A stretch of 64,000 nucleotides of DNA from Patescibacteria group bacterium (GTDB taxonomy: Bacteria > Patescibacteria > Dojkabacteria > J137), in assembly GCA_963169855.1 (NCBI GenBank), contig CAUJCN010000002.1:753812-817811 (forward strand), given 5' to 3'. A program made the translations under genes and the position numbers. This document shows, one piece after another, positions 45,284 through 54,092 of this stretch. The notes beneath the pieces were generated by a model. That model was not told the origin of the DNA. It worked only from the letters and a program-made list of their open reading frames with translations, and ran no database searches. The stretch's first letter is position 1, and every line of letters begins with the position of its first letter.

Positions 45284-45760
45284 ATGAAAAAACTCAAAGG
45301 ATATTCGTTAGTAGAAGTTGTAGTAACCCTGGGAATAATAGGGATTCTTATTATTATGCTTTTTAATGTGATTCTATTAGCACTAAGATCAAATACAAAA
45401 ATAGCAGGTAGAAGTTTCATTAGAGAGCAAATGTCTGCAGTACTAACGCAGTTATCCAGAGAAGTCAGGAATTCAACAACCCTTCTTGATTGTTTTGAAG
45501 GAAGTTGCGAAATGACCTTAACTGGCAAGACTATTAGATGGGAGGCTTGTGCTTCTAGCATTTGTAGATTAGAAAATGGGGTGCTAACACTTCAGACCTC
45601 TGATACAATGCAAGTAGAGGAATTTTCTTTTGATTCTTATACAGGATCAAATAATAACGATGTGGTTCTTGTAACAATTATTGCAGGACATTCTAATCAG
45701 GCTTTAGAAATTCAGAATTTAGTCACTCAGATATCAGCTTCAACCAGAAATTATGAATAA
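45284..45760 (+). CDS. Pseudopilin, PilW/GspJ-like
   Basis: 158 residues. Signal MKKLKG/YSLVEVVVTLGIIG with Glu at +5. RSFIREQMSAVLTQLSREVRNS after the hydrophobic helix is the usual pattern of GspJ/PilW proteins (helix given in part). Several Cys in the middle (CFEGSCEM, CASSICR). Overlaps the next gene by 8 bases. Confidence 0.82.
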   Translation: MKKLKGYSLVEVVVTLGIIGILIIMLFNVILLALRSNTKIAGRSFIREQMSAVLTQLSREVRNSTTLLDCFEGSCEMTLTGKTIRWEACASSICRLENGVLTLQTSDTMQVEEFSFDSYTGSNNNDVVLVTIIAGHSNQALEIQNLVTQISASTRNYE

Positions 45761-46673
45761 GAATACTTTGAAAGGACAAATATTAGTAATTACTCTACTT
45801 ACTCTAACTATCATTGGAGTTCTGGTTGTTACCATAGTATTAGTTACTCGAAGGGACTTTACACAAAGTGCTAATAGCGAAAAATACGAAAGACTTTATA
45901 ATACTGCTGATAATAATCTTCAAAATTTATTAGCAGACTACTCTGTTCCGACAGCAAACCTTACAACACTACCAACTGGAACTTGTCAGACTTTGGTTTC
46001 AGGAAATTATTATAGATGTACTTACACAGCCCAAGAAGCTGCTTCCACATATACCTCTACTACAACTGTATTTGTAGAAAATAAAAAGAATATTGAAGAC
46101 TATGTTCTAAAAAAAGATAACGCATTAATTCTTGATATCAATGCCTATTTAGGCGGATTTAATATTCAGTGGGATAAAGAAAATGTTGCCATGGATGTAA
46201 CTATTATTTTCTCTAACAACCAGTCTTTTGGAAGATTGAATATGACTAGAGATATTTATGATAGAAATTCTACAAAAGTAATTGATTCGCAGATTATCCC
46301 TGGGTTTACTAACCTATTTCCTTTCGTACAAAGTACATCCACTCCATCTAGAGCATTCTTTCTTGACGTATCTGATACGTTTTTAGCACCATCAGCAATC
46401 CCTGGGTTCATCAACGCAAATGCTTACACACCTTTGTATATGGTTATAATCCCAAGATCAAAAAATATTAATGAAGAAGTAACTATCAACGTTACACCAG
46501 ATAATCCTTCTTCTTTGAGAAACCAAGTAAGAGAGTTCAGATCACTTAGCGAAGACTTGCAAGATCCTAATGGACCAAAGGCAAGCTTAATTGCAAGAGT
46601 ACCTTTATTACCAGAGATTCCTGCTGCTCTATTGAATGGTATTACAGCAGGTGGTAACCTAGTTTTACAGTAA
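45753..46673 (+). CDS. PilX/GspK-like tip pseudopilin
   Basis: 306 residues, the largest of the pilin set. MNKNTLKG/QILVITLLTLTIIG has a pilin-like signal but Ile, not Glu, at +5; loss of Glu5 is typical of GspK-type subunits at the pilus tip. The long extracellular domain is Asn/Thr/Ser-rich and carries FVQSTSTPSRAFFLD. Last of the pilin genes, 10 bases before pilM. Confidence 0.75.
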   Translation: MNKNTLKGQILVITLLTLTIIGVLVVTIVLVTRRDFTQSANSEKYERLYNTADNNLQNLLADYSVPTANLTTLPTGTCQTLVSGNYYRCTYTAQEAASTYTSTTTVFVENKKNIEDYVLKKDNALILDINAYLGGFNIQWDKENVAMDVTIIFSNNQSFGRLNMTRDIYDRNSTKVIDSQIIPGFTNLFPFVQSTSTPSRAFFLDVSDTFLAPSAIPGFINANAYTPLYMVIIPRSKNINEEVTINVTPDNPSSLRNQVREFRSLSEDLQDPNGPKASLIARVPLLPEIPAALLNGITAGGNLVLQ

Positions 46674-46683
46674 TATAAATTTT

Positions 46684-47724
46684 ATGGCAAACCTACCAGA
46701 CTTCATCGGAATTAATATTGGAAATTATAGTATCAAGGCAATCGAAGTTAGGCCTATAGGAGATACATTCGAATTGCTAAACTTAGCACAGGTTCCTTCT
46801 GCAAACGGAACAATAGAAAACATTAGCGTAGGAAATTTAGATATGCCAACAAATGATCTTCAAAAGTTACTTAAGGATAACAACTTCAAAACTAGAAATG
46901 CAGTATTTTCTGTTCCAGAATCCTTAGTTTTTTCTAGATTAGTTAATTTACCTAAAGTTAAGGACGAAGAAGTGGACGAGGCGATTAACTTTGCAATGAA
47001 AAACTTGATCCCAGTTCCGTTAGAGAATCTGAACATTGCCTACTCCTTCATCGAAGAAAGAAAAACCGACACCAATATTTTTCAAAGCTGGTATGTTGTT
47101 GGAATCCAAAAAACTTTGTCCGATAGATTTAAAGACCTTGCTGGCAGAGTTGGTCTTAATCTTCTTGCTATAGAAACTGAGGCCTTGGCCTTAATCCGCA
47201 ATATCGATTTCAACTATTCGGACACTGGAAAAAGAAGCTTCATGATTCTTGATTTTGGGGGAGAATATTCAAATTTAGTAATCTCAAGAAATGGCTCTGT
47301 CCTCTACTCTCAAAATATCTCGACGGGTTCTAATGCCCTTACGAAGATAATTGCAACTGACCTAGCCTTGGATATAAGTAAGGCAGAAGAATATAAGGAG
47401 AAAGCAGGCTTGGATGCAAATATGGGCGGAGGCAGAATCGCTAAAACAATAGAGCCGATAATACAAATCATCGTGTCCGAAATATCCAGAACCCTGGCTT
47501 ACTATAATGACCGAATTGGTGGTGAGCCCGTGTCCGAATTGTATGTTACAGGAGGCGGCGGCGCTTTACCAAAACTTATTGAATACCTTACAGATAAAAC
47601 TGGATTAAAAGTTACCTTGGTAGATAACTTTAGAAAAGTAAAATTGAAAGGAGATTTAAAAATAAATCAGTTAAGCTTCAACGTTGCTACAGGTTTAGCA
47701 CTTAAGAGTTTAGAATTAATGTAA
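46684..47724 (+). CDS. pilM: Type IV pilus actin-like protein PilM
   Basis: 346 residues with the actin/FtsA-like fold: FIGINIGNYSIKAIEV (phosphate 1), MILDFGGEYSNLVI (phosphate 2) and LYVTGGGGALPKL (adenosine region). It binds the cytoplasmic end of PilN. Order pilM-pilN-pilO is the standard alignment complex. Confidence 0.93.
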   Translation: MANLPDFIGINIGNYSIKAIEVRPIGDTFELLNLAQVPSANGTIENISVGNLDMPTNDLQKLLKDNNFKTRNAVFSVPESLVFSRLVNLPKVKDEEVDEAINFAMKNLIPVPLENLNIAYSFIEERKTDTNIFQSWYVVGIQKTLSDRFKDLAGRVGLNLLAIETEALALIRNIDFNYSDTGKRSFMILDFGGEYSNLVISRNGSVLYSQNISTGSNALTKIIATDLALDISKAEEYKEKAGLDANMGGGRIAKTIEPIIQIIVSEISRTLAYYNDRIGGEPVSELYVTGGGGALPKLIEYLTDKTGLKVTLVDNFRKVKLKGDLKINQLSFNVATGLALKSLELM

Positions 47725-48293
47725 TGGCAAAAAATCAACTTTTTAAATTCAATTTAGTTACTCCCATAACTAAAGAAGAGGTTCAGGTTTTAGAAGAAAG
47801 AGATAATACAACAGTAAATTCTTTTATTCTAATCTTTGGTGGAGTATTCGTTTTCTTTATTATGACACTACTCAGCGTTGTTTTTGTGGAACCGGCTATT
47901 TCGAATTCACAAAGATCTTTAGAAAATAAACAGGTTGCTCTCAACCAGTTCAACGAGATTAAGGTACTAAACGGAGAGTTTGTAGTTAAGGCACGAGCTC
48001 TTAGTCCTTTATTGGATCTTGATATTAAACCTAATAAATTAGTAGATATTGTAGACAATCTAGTAACTACTCTTCAATCTAGGGTAGATATTGAAAGCTT
48101 TGGTAGAGACAGAGATGGAACTTTCAATATTCAAGCACTGGTTCCAGATCTAGATAGCTTAAATTTAATAAAAGGATTCTTTGATGAAAATGAAGATTCT
48201 GTAAGTGATCTCTTCATAAATGAAATTAATAATGGTTCTACAGGAATTCAGGTATCTATAGTATTTAATATTTTGGTAAATGAAGCAGAATAG
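47724..48293 (+). CDS. pilN: Type IV pilus protein PilN
   Basis: 189 residues: short cytoplasmic start (FKFNLVTPITKEEV) in the place of the usual INLLP-type PilM-binding motif, one membrane segment (about 32-54), a coiled coil and a ferredoxin-like domain. Starts on the pilM stop and overlaps pilO by 14 bases. Confidence 0.85.
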   Translation: MAKNQLFKFNLVTPITKEEVQVLEERDNTTVNSFILIFGGVFVFFIMTLLSVVFVEPAISNSQRSLENKQVALNQFNEIKVLNGEFVVKARALSPLLDLDIKPNKLVDIVDNLVTTLQSRVDIESFGRDRDGTFNIQALVPDLDSLNLIKGFFDENEDSVSDLFINEINNGSTGIQVSIVFNILVNEAE

Positions 48294-48924
48294 ATCTAAA
48301 TTTTTAAAGATTTACATCTTCCCAATAGCAACATTGGTTGTTTTTGTAGGCATTATTATTTTTTTGGTGATTCCTAGAATATCTTCTATCTTCGAAGGAA
48401 TGGAACTGGTTAATCAGAACAATATCTCGATAAAAAACATAGAACAAGAGGTGTCTGACCTGTCCACTTTGCAGAATAATCCAAACTTGAGATCAGATTT
48501 AGACCTACTGAACAACATTGCATCGAATGGTGCTACTAGAGTTGTCGAGTTCAGGGACAAGATCGCTGGCATGTTGTCCAGCTTCAGTTTAGCAATAAAT
48601 GCTCAAAGAATTAGCGAATCATCCTTCATCAATGCGGATATTAGAGACAGTATTATTCTTATCGAAATCCCCTTTGAGTTTACGGTGGGCGGAAGTTTAG
48701 AAAATATTAAAGCTTTTATCACTTCGCTAAGTACTTTGGATGATTTTGCAATTGTGAAAGAACTTGGAATTTCTAAAGGTGAGAATGAAGCTTGGGTTAT
48801 GAATATTATTTTGGTGAAATACCAATTTGCGGCAAATCCTAACGACGACGATTTGTACTCTTCTATTGATCCAACAAGTAGAATTCCTCAAAATATTAGG
48901 GACTTTTTGGATCTAAAAAAGTAG
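48280..48924 (+). CDS. pilO: Type IV pilus protein PilO
   Basis: 214 residues: one membrane segment (about residues 10-32), coiled coil, then a ferredoxin-like domain (IPFEFTVGGSLENIKAFITS follows the PilO pattern). Forms the periplasmic-side partner of PilN. No pilP or secretin is seen, as expected for a cell without outer membrane. Ends the pilus cluster. Confidence 0.85.
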   Translation: MKQNRSKFLKIYIFPIATLVVFVGIIIFLVIPRISSIFEGMELVNQNNISIKNIEQEVSDLSTLQNNPNLRSDLDLLNNIASNGATRVVEFRDKIAGMLSSFSLAINAQRISESSFINADIRDSIILIEIPFEFTVGGSLENIKAFITSLSTLDDFAIVKELGISKGENEAWVMNIILVKYQFAANPNDDDLYSSIDPTSRIPQNIRDFLDLKK

Positions 48925-48969
48925 GTATCATTGTTCCACCTTTGAATTTGAAAAGCCTTAAAACGCATT

Positions 48970-48994
48970 AAAAAGAGCCCAATTTCTTGAGCTC
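48970..48994 (-). terminator. Terminator between rpsP and pilO, possibly two-way
   Basis: GAGCTC/GGGCTC stem (one G-T pair) with an 8-base loop and AAAAA before it, so TTTTT follows on the minus strand and ends rpsP. On the plus strand a TTTTT lies a few bases after the stem, so it may also stop the pilus operon. Confidence 0.7.
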
Positions 48995-49022
48995 CTTCTA
49001 TTTTTATAGGACTTTAGTAAGA

Positions 49023-49346
49023 TTATTCAGCCTTTGCTTCTGCAGCAGCATCCTTTCTGTCCTGACTCTGTTTTCCAGGTTTCTTAGAGAATACCTTCTT
49101 TTTCTCGTCGGCCTTTACTATTCCTTTTTTTATCAACATATTTCTTACAGCATCGCTTGGTTGAGCACCAACTGATAACCAGTAATTAATTCTATCTTCT
49201 TTTAGAACGATTTCTTTGTTGATAGGTGAATAATGACCTACAATCTCGATAGCTTTAGAATCTCTCTTTTCTCTTAAAGGAGTTACTACTAATCTGAAAA
49301 AAGGTGTATTTCTTTTTCCTAATCTGGTCAATCTAATCTTTACCAT
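49023..49346 (-). CDS. rpsP: Small ribosomal subunit protein bS16
   Basis: 107 residues. MVKIRLTRLGKRNTPFFRLVV and HYSPINKEIVLKEDRINYWLSVGAQPSD (key parts HYSPI, WLSVGAQPSD) are typical of bS16; the last 35 residues are a Lys/Ala-rich extension. Helps 30S assembly. It converges on pilO with a shared hairpin. A TATATA/TATAAA box 5-7 bases before the ATG suggests another leaderless start. Confidence 0.94.
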   Translation of the reverse strand: MVKIRLTRLGKRNTPFFRLVVTPLREKRDSKAIEIVGHYSPINKEIVLKEDRINYWLSVGAQPSDAVRNMLIKKGIVKADEKKKVFSKKPGKQSQDRKDAAAEAKAE

Positions 49347-49405
49347 ATTCGTTTATATAAATTAATTTAGCTTGTGAATTTTATCATAATATTGAGCCTT
49401 TGTCG

Positions 49406-50098
49406 CTATTTTGAAGGTTTCTTCCACTTTTTTAAGGCCTCCTTTGCAGCGTTCTGCTCAGCTTCTTGCTTACTTTTGCCTGATCCAGTTGCGATAACTT
49501 TATCTCCTAGACTTACAGACATCTCAAATACTTTATCGTGGTCTGGTCCGTATGCTCTAACTAGGTCGTAAGTAGGTGTAACTTTGTTTTCTTCTTGAGA
49601 AATTTCTTGTAGTCGCGTCTTTGAATCGACTTCTTTTTTATTATTGATAATATCATCTAGTTTATAAAGGATATTTTCAGTAATGAATACCTTTGCAGCG
49701 TCGTAACCAAGAGACAAATAAACTGCCCCAATTATGGACTCTACAGTATTAGCCAAAATATATAATCTTGTTCTCCCACCGCTCATATCTTCTCCTTTGC
49801 TCATCAGGATGAACTTTCCGAGGTTTAGACGTTTTGCTTCTTCGGCCAAAGATTCTGTTTTTACCAGCGCTGACCTGTAACTTGTCAGGACACCTTCCTG
49901 CAGTGATGGATATTTGACAAACAAGTATTCTGTAGCTACTAATTCTAATACTGCATCTCCTAAAAACTCATATCTTTCGTTGTGCTCTACCTGCTCTTTC
50001 GCTTCGTTATGATAAGATCTGTGAGTCATCGCTATTTTAAGATGTTTGTCTTCAATATTCTGCTTAATAATTTTTCTTAATTCGTCAAAACTACTCAT
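49406..50098 (-). CDS. rnc: Ribonuclease III
   Basis: 230 residues from ATG 50098 (MSSFDELRK); a longer frame starting at 50170 only reads into nusB. Signature ERYEFLGDAVLELV holds the catalytic acids, followed by a second acidic site (ANTVESIIGAVYLS) and a C-terminal dsRNA-binding domain (GSGKSKQEAEQNAAKEAL). Processes rRNA precursors. Overlaps nusB by 8 bases (ATGAGTAG). Confidence 0.95.
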   Translation of the reverse strand: MSSFDELRKIIKQNIEDKHLKIAMTHRSYHNEAKEQVEHNERYEFLGDAVLELVATEYLFVKYPSLQEGVLTSYRSALVKTESLAEEAKRLNLGKFILMSKGEDMSGGRTRLYILANTVESIIGAVYLSLGYDAAKVFITENILYKLDDIINNKKEVDSKTRLQEISQEENKVTPTYDLVRAYGPDHDKVFEMSVSLGDKVIATGSGKSKQEAEQNAAKEALKKWKKPSK

Positions 50099-50564
50099 TT
50101 TCTGCTGAATTTTGTTGCTTAAGTAAGGATTTTGTAGCTTCATCTTTAGCAATTGCACCCAGAACCCCATTTATAAAGTTAGCACCCTCTTCAGATCCCA
50201 GCTCTTTTTTAAGTTCCAAGGCTTCGTTAATTACGATTGCTACAGGTGTTAATTCACCAATGAAAGCTTCGAAAATTGATAATCTTAAGATAATTAGGTT
50301 AAGGATATTCATTTCGTTCAATCCCCATGCAGGAGCAAGAGATTCAATTACTTGGTCAATTTTCTCTTGGTGAGCAATTACTCCTTCTGTAAGTTGTTCA
50401 TACAGTCTAGTATCGTACTTTTGCTCCTCCAGGATATCCATTACAGAATTAGGCTCATAAGGGCTTAATTCCACATCAGAATCTAGTGATTTGTAGTGTG
50501 TGTAGAGATAAGAAACTGACAATATTCTGGATAAATGTTTGTCCAGGTTCTTGCTATTAGTCAT
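50091..50564 (-). CDS. nusB: Transcription antitermination factor NusB
   Basis: 157 residues, all-helical. ALELKKELGSEEGANFINGVLG near the C-terminus is the NusB signature (in parts: FINGVLG), with LRLSIFEAF before it. NusB with S10 supports antitermination on rRNA operons. Overlaps rpmF and rnc, so rpmF-nusB-rnc is one coupled unit. Confidence 0.9.
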   Translation of the reverse strand: MTNSKNLDKHLSRILSVSYLYTHYKSLDSDVELSPYEPNSVMDILEEQKYDTRLYEQLTEGVIAHQEKIDQVIESLAPAWGLNEMNILNLIILRLSIFEAFIGELTPVAIVINEALELKKELGSEEGANFINGVLGAIAKDEATKSLLKQQNSAENE

Positions 50565-50772
50565 TAATAACTTTTCGCCCTCTGTATGTAGGATCCTCTT
50601 TTGTTACTCTGTGAGAAAGTGTTGGAAGTCCAGTTTCCTTTGAGATAGTAAAGAATTTACCTCCATTTTTCTTCATCTTTCTTGCTTTGTTCAAAACAAC
50701 ATCATATCTATTTGATGCTTTTGTTGATCTTGCCTTAGAAGACGATCTTTTGTGTTTAGGTGTTGCTGCCAT
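50557..50772 (-). CDS. rpmF: Large ribosomal subunit protein bL32
   Basis: 71 residues, basic. Starts ATPKHKRSSSKARSTKAS and ends YRGRKVIND, the two typical ends of bL32; the zinc Cys are absent (C- form). Head of rpmF-nusB-rnc. A TGATAAAAT 24 bases upstream may be its promoter, in which case this unit has a leader. Confidence 0.88.
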   Translation of the reverse strand: MAATPKHKRSSSKARSTKASNRYDVVLNKARKMKKNGGKFFTISKETGLPTLSHRVTKEDPTYRGRKVIND

Positions 50773-50878
50773 ATATATTCATTTAAATGTGCTGTCATTT
50801 TATCACAAATCCGCGCTCTGCACATCATAATAACGTCAAAAATGACTAAAAGAGGTAAAGGAGAAAGTGTAAAACCAG

Positions 50879-51421
50879 TTATAAAATTGGTCTTAGAAAA
50901 TATAAAGTATTATTTCCCACTAACTTTGTATCAAGAAGATCGAAAAGTCCTTCAAAGTCTGGCATTTCCCCAACTGTAGGTAGTTTCACGACGGCGATTC
51001 CATCGGGTTTTAATAGCTCATAAAGTGGTCGATATTTCAGATCTGAAGCATTATTGAAAGGTGGGTCGGCTACAACTAAATCAACTTTAAAAGCCATTTT
51101 CTGATATAGCGTTTTGTAGTCCGTTTTGTAAACTGAAGTGTTGTTTTTGTCATCCTTATCAAGGTTCTCGATATTTTTCCTTAAGAACAGTACGGATTTC
51201 TCATCATTGTCAGCGAATACTATTCGCTCGGCACCTCTACTCAATGCTTCGATACCTATAGAACCTGCTCCGCAGAATAAGTCTAAGACTGTCTTCCCTT
51301 GAATGAAATGGCTTAAAGTGTCGAATAGCACTAGTTTTGTTCTTTCTGTAAAAGGTCTGGTGTTGTTAGGTATTTCCAACCTCATATTCTTGTATTTTCC
51401 TGCTGTTACTCTGGGATTCAT
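50879..51421 (-). CDS. rsmD: 16S rRNA (guanine966-N2)-methyltransferase RsmD
   Basis: 180 residues. N-terminus PRVTAGKYKNMRLEIP, SAM-binding VLDLFCGAGSIGIEALSRGA, and the N6/N2-methylase motif VADPPFNN. Methylates G966 of 16S rRNA. Third gene of recG-trmH-rsmD, overlapping the methyltransferase gene by four bases. Confidence 0.92.
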   Translation of the reverse strand: MNPRVTAGKYKNMRLEIPNNTRPFTERTKLVLFDTLSHFIQGKTVLDLFCGAGSIGIEALSRGAERIVFADNDEKSVLFLRKNIENLDKDDKNNTSVYKTDYKTLYQKMAFKVDLVVADPPFNNASDLKYRPLYELLKPDGIAVVKLPTVGEMPDFEGLFDLLDTKLVGNNTLYFLRPIL

Positions 51422-51867
51422 GAAACACTGTTGTAAAGGATAATTCCGACTGTTGTCGATATATTTAATGAATTCTTCTTTCCTAACATTGGGATCTCTG
51501 CAATTAAGTCGGATCTTTCTAAAGTATCTTTAGAAACCCCTGTTATTTCGTTCCCAAAGATGAAGGCGGCTTTGTTTCCCAGTTCGAGATTTTTATAACT
51601 CACTGAGTTGGGTGATTGTTCTACAGAAATCAGTTGAAACCCTCCATTTTTTAATTCTGATAACAATTCCACTATGTCCTTTCGATGTTCCCATTGCATA
51701 AACTCTTCGGCTCCAAGAGCAGTCTTTTTTACCTTAGGATGGTTTCCGTCAGGGGTAATTCCGCACATATAAACTTTCGTGCATCCAGAGCCATCAGCGG
51801 TACGCAAAACAGACCCTACATTGAAGGTTGATCTGACATCTTCTAAAACTACCACTATTTCTTTCAT
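51418..51867 (-). CDS. SpoU/TrmH family RNA 2'-O-methyltransferase
   Basis: 149 residues, short but complete SPOUT fold: VRSTFNVGSVLRTADG (motif 1), AFIFGNEITGVS (motif 2), IPMLGKKNSLNISTTVGIILY (motif 3, in part). Members methylate ribose in tRNA or rRNA. The RNA target is not evident. Overlaps recG and rsmD by four bases each. Confidence 0.88.
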   Translation of the reverse strand: MKEIVVVLEDVRSTFNVGSVLRTADGSGCTKVYMCGITPDGNHPKVKKTALGAEEFMQWEHRKDIVELLSELKNGGFQLISVEQSPNSVSYKNLELGNKAAFIFGNEITGVSKDTLERSDLIAEIPMLGKKNSLNISTTVGIILYNSVS

Positions 51868-53855
51868 GAAAATACTTCTATTGATTTAACACCCTTATTA
51901 TACAACGTTTTTGCAATATCTTTTGTTTTCATCATTGCATCAAAGTCTGAAAAATCAGCAATCTTAAGATTAGGTATTCCTGACTGCTTGGTTCCATAGA
52001 TTTCTCCAGGACCTCTGTTCTTTAAATCAAACTCTGATATTCTCATACCGTCTAAGGTTTCACAGAAAGTCTGTAATTTCTCCTCTTGGATTTCGTTATA
52101 GTTATCTGAAGTCATTAGGAAGCACCAGCTTTCGTTGCTACCTCTTCCTACTCTACCTCTAATCTGGTGAAGCTGAGCCATACCAAATCGTTCTGGGTTC
52201 TCAACTATCATAATTGTTGCTTCTGGAACATCGATTCCAACCTCAATCACGCTTGTAGAAAGTAGTATCTTTGTTTTTCCAGTTTTGAAATTATCCATGA
52301 TCTCTGCTTTTGCTGCCTCTTTTAACTTTCCATGAAGAACTCCTAATTCCTTGTCTCCAAATTGTTCCACGAGTTCCTCCTCCATCGATTTTATATTTTT
52401 CAATCCAGATTCTTCGCTCTCGATTGCAGGCACTACCCAGTACACACGTTCATCTTGAGCTATCTTTTCTTTAACCCAAGAAATAAGGTCTGAACGTTTA
52501 GAATCATCAATTAATCGTGTTTTGATTTCTGTTCTACCCTTTGGCTTGGACTTGATGTACTCTACATCCACTTCTCCGAAAATGAACTCAACAACTGATC
52601 TTGGGATAGGTGTAGCACTCATGTTTAGAAAGTGTGGAAAATGATTTCCTGAATACAGTTCTTTGTATTCCTTGAGTAACTCCTCTCTTTGGTTGACTCC
52701 AAACTTGTGCTGTTCATCTACAATGATTATTCCAGGACTCTTTATAATGTTGTCTTTTCGGGATAGTATCGCTGTAGTACCTACAAGTACATCTGCATCT
52801 GCTTCTTTTGTTTTAGAGGTAATTAAAGCGATTTTTGCAAACTCTCCGATGTAGTTGTTGAATGTCTTGAAGTGCTGTTCAGCCAAGATTGTTGTTGGAG
52901 CTAGAATTATAGCTTGATAACCGGATTGAGCTAAGACCAAGGCTAAAAGGACTGCAATTATAGTTTTCCCCGAACCTACATCTCCTTGAACCATCGAGTT
53001 TAATAGTTCATTTCCAATAATCCGATTAAAAAGTACATTAAGCACTTCTTCTTGATCCTTGGTTAGGACGAATGGTAAGTTTTTAACAACGGAGTTTAAA
53101 GCTTTGATTGCTTTTTCTTTATTTATTGTTGGTGCAGGTGGAAATTTTCTATTTTCCTTCTTCTCCAAAAGATGAAGCTGAATGTTGGTGAATTCATATT
53201 GAGATAATTGTTTCACAGCCTCTTCTACTTCTGAAATGTCGTCGGGAAAGTGTAACTTTCTCAATGAGTCTTTTAATTCGTAGCCGAATTCTTCAAGTTC
53301 GTTAGGAATTTCAATTTCTGATAGATGCGAAATCACGTATTGCATTCTATTTCGAAGCCATTTTTTAGAAATACCACCTGTAAGACTGTATTCGGGGGCA
53401 AAGTCTCTTAAGTGGACGATTGACTTCCCTTCTTTGATTTCTTCGTAATTATCGGGATAAAACGCGATTTTGTTTCCTTTCGCTTTTACTTTTCCAGAAA
53501 GTAAGTACTCTACTCCTGGTTTTATACTATCGGGGATGAACTTTTGATTAAACCAAGTAAGTTGGATTTCTCCGGAATCGTCATAAGCTTTTCCTTCTTG
53601 AATAGTAAAGCCTCTTCTTCTAGTGAAGATGTTCTTTAAACCTCTGACTTGAACCTGAATTAGGTATTTTGATTCTTCATCTGGATTGGATAATATTTCT
53701 GAAAGCTTCTTCTGATTGGTATTTTCAGTATATCTGTAAGGGAAATACGTAATAAGATCTTTTACAGTTCTGATTTCCAGTTTCTCTAGTTTCTTTGTAT
53801 AACCGTCACTAATAAATGGAATTCCATTTACAGACGAGCTTAAGGTCAAATTCAT
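51864..53855 (-). CDS. recG: ATP-dependent DNA helicase RecG
   Basis: 663 residues. N-terminal wedge/OB domain, then helicase motifs: Walker A QGDVGSGKT, Walker B IIVDEQHKFG, MSATPIPR, later STSVIEVGIDVPEA and QLHQIRGRVGRG, and the RecG end FDLKNRGPGEIYGTKQSG. Remodels stalled forks and D-loops. The start is fixed by a perfect extended -10 box 6 bases upstream. Confidence 0.96.
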   Translation of the reverse strand: MNLTLSSSVNGIPFISDGYTKKLEKLEIRTVKDLITYFPYRYTENTNQKKLSEILSNPDEESKYLIQVQVRGLKNIFTRRRGFTIQEGKAYDDSGEIQLTWFNQKFIPDSIKPGVEYLLSGKVKAKGNKIAFYPDNYEEIKEGKSIVHLRDFAPEYSLTGGISKKWLRNRMQYVISHLSEIEIPNELEEFGYELKDSLRKLHFPDDISEVEEAVKQLSQYEFTNIQLHLLEKKENRKFPPAPTINKEKAIKALNSVVKNLPFVLTKDQEEVLNVLFNRIIGNELLNSMVQGDVGSGKTIIAVLLALVLAQSGYQAIILAPTTILAEQHFKTFNNYIGEFAKIALITSKTKEADADVLVGTTAILSRKDNIIKSPGIIIVDEQHKFGVNQREELLKEYKELYSGNHFPHFLNMSATPIPRSVVEFIFGEVDVEYIKSKPKGRTEIKTRLIDDSKRSDLISWVKEKIAQDERVYWVVPAIESEESGLKNIKSMEEELVEQFGDKELGVLHGKLKEAAKAEIMDNFKTGKTKILLSTSVIEVGIDVPEATIMIVENPERFGMAQLHQIRGRVGRGSNESWCFLMTSDNYNEIQEEKLQTFCETLDGMRISEFDLKNRGPGEIYGTKQSGIPNLKIADFSDFDAMMKTKDIAKTLYNKGVKSIEVFS

Positions 53856-53861
53856 AGTTTG

Positions 53862-53870
53862 ATTATATCA
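53862..53870 (-). promoter_or_regulatory. Extended -10 promoter of recG, leaderless start
   Basis: Minus-strand TGATATAAT, 6 bases, ATG at 53855. Same box as at 5841 and 457. Confidence 0.7.
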
Positions 53871-53894
53871 GGAAGCTGGAAAGGTCAGAAAACC

Positions 53895-54029
53895 TTAATT
53901 TACAAACACTGAGAAGATTGCAAGTACTGGAGGTAGAATAATGCCTGCCAGTATAGCGATTATGACAATGTTCCAAATAATGCCTCGAAGTTTCTTGTTG
54001 TTGATTACTTTTTGTACTCTATTTCTCAT
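53895..54029 (-). CDS. Small single-pass membrane protein
   Basis: 44 residues, below the size usually listed. A basic start (MRNRVQKVINNKKLRG) is followed by one membrane helix (IIWNIVIIAILAGIILPPVL) and a short end. A TATAAA box ends 5 bases before the ATG, which fits the leaderless pattern. It fills an otherwise empty gap between recG and the gene at 54093. The positive-inside pattern makes a real protein likely; function unknown. Confidence 0.55.
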   Translation of the reverse strand: MRNRVQKVINNKKLRGIIWNIVIIAILAGIILPPVLAIFSVFVN

Positions 54030-54034
54030 AAACT

Positions 54035-54040
54035 TTTATA
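54035..54040 (-). promoter_or_regulatory. -10 box of the small membrane protein
   Basis: Minus-strand TATAAA, 5 bases, ATG at 54029. Confidence 0.45.
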
Positions 54041-54092
54041 GTTTATCAGATTGAGATTTAAATCTGAAGAAGTTTTATTTCTTTTTATCAGA

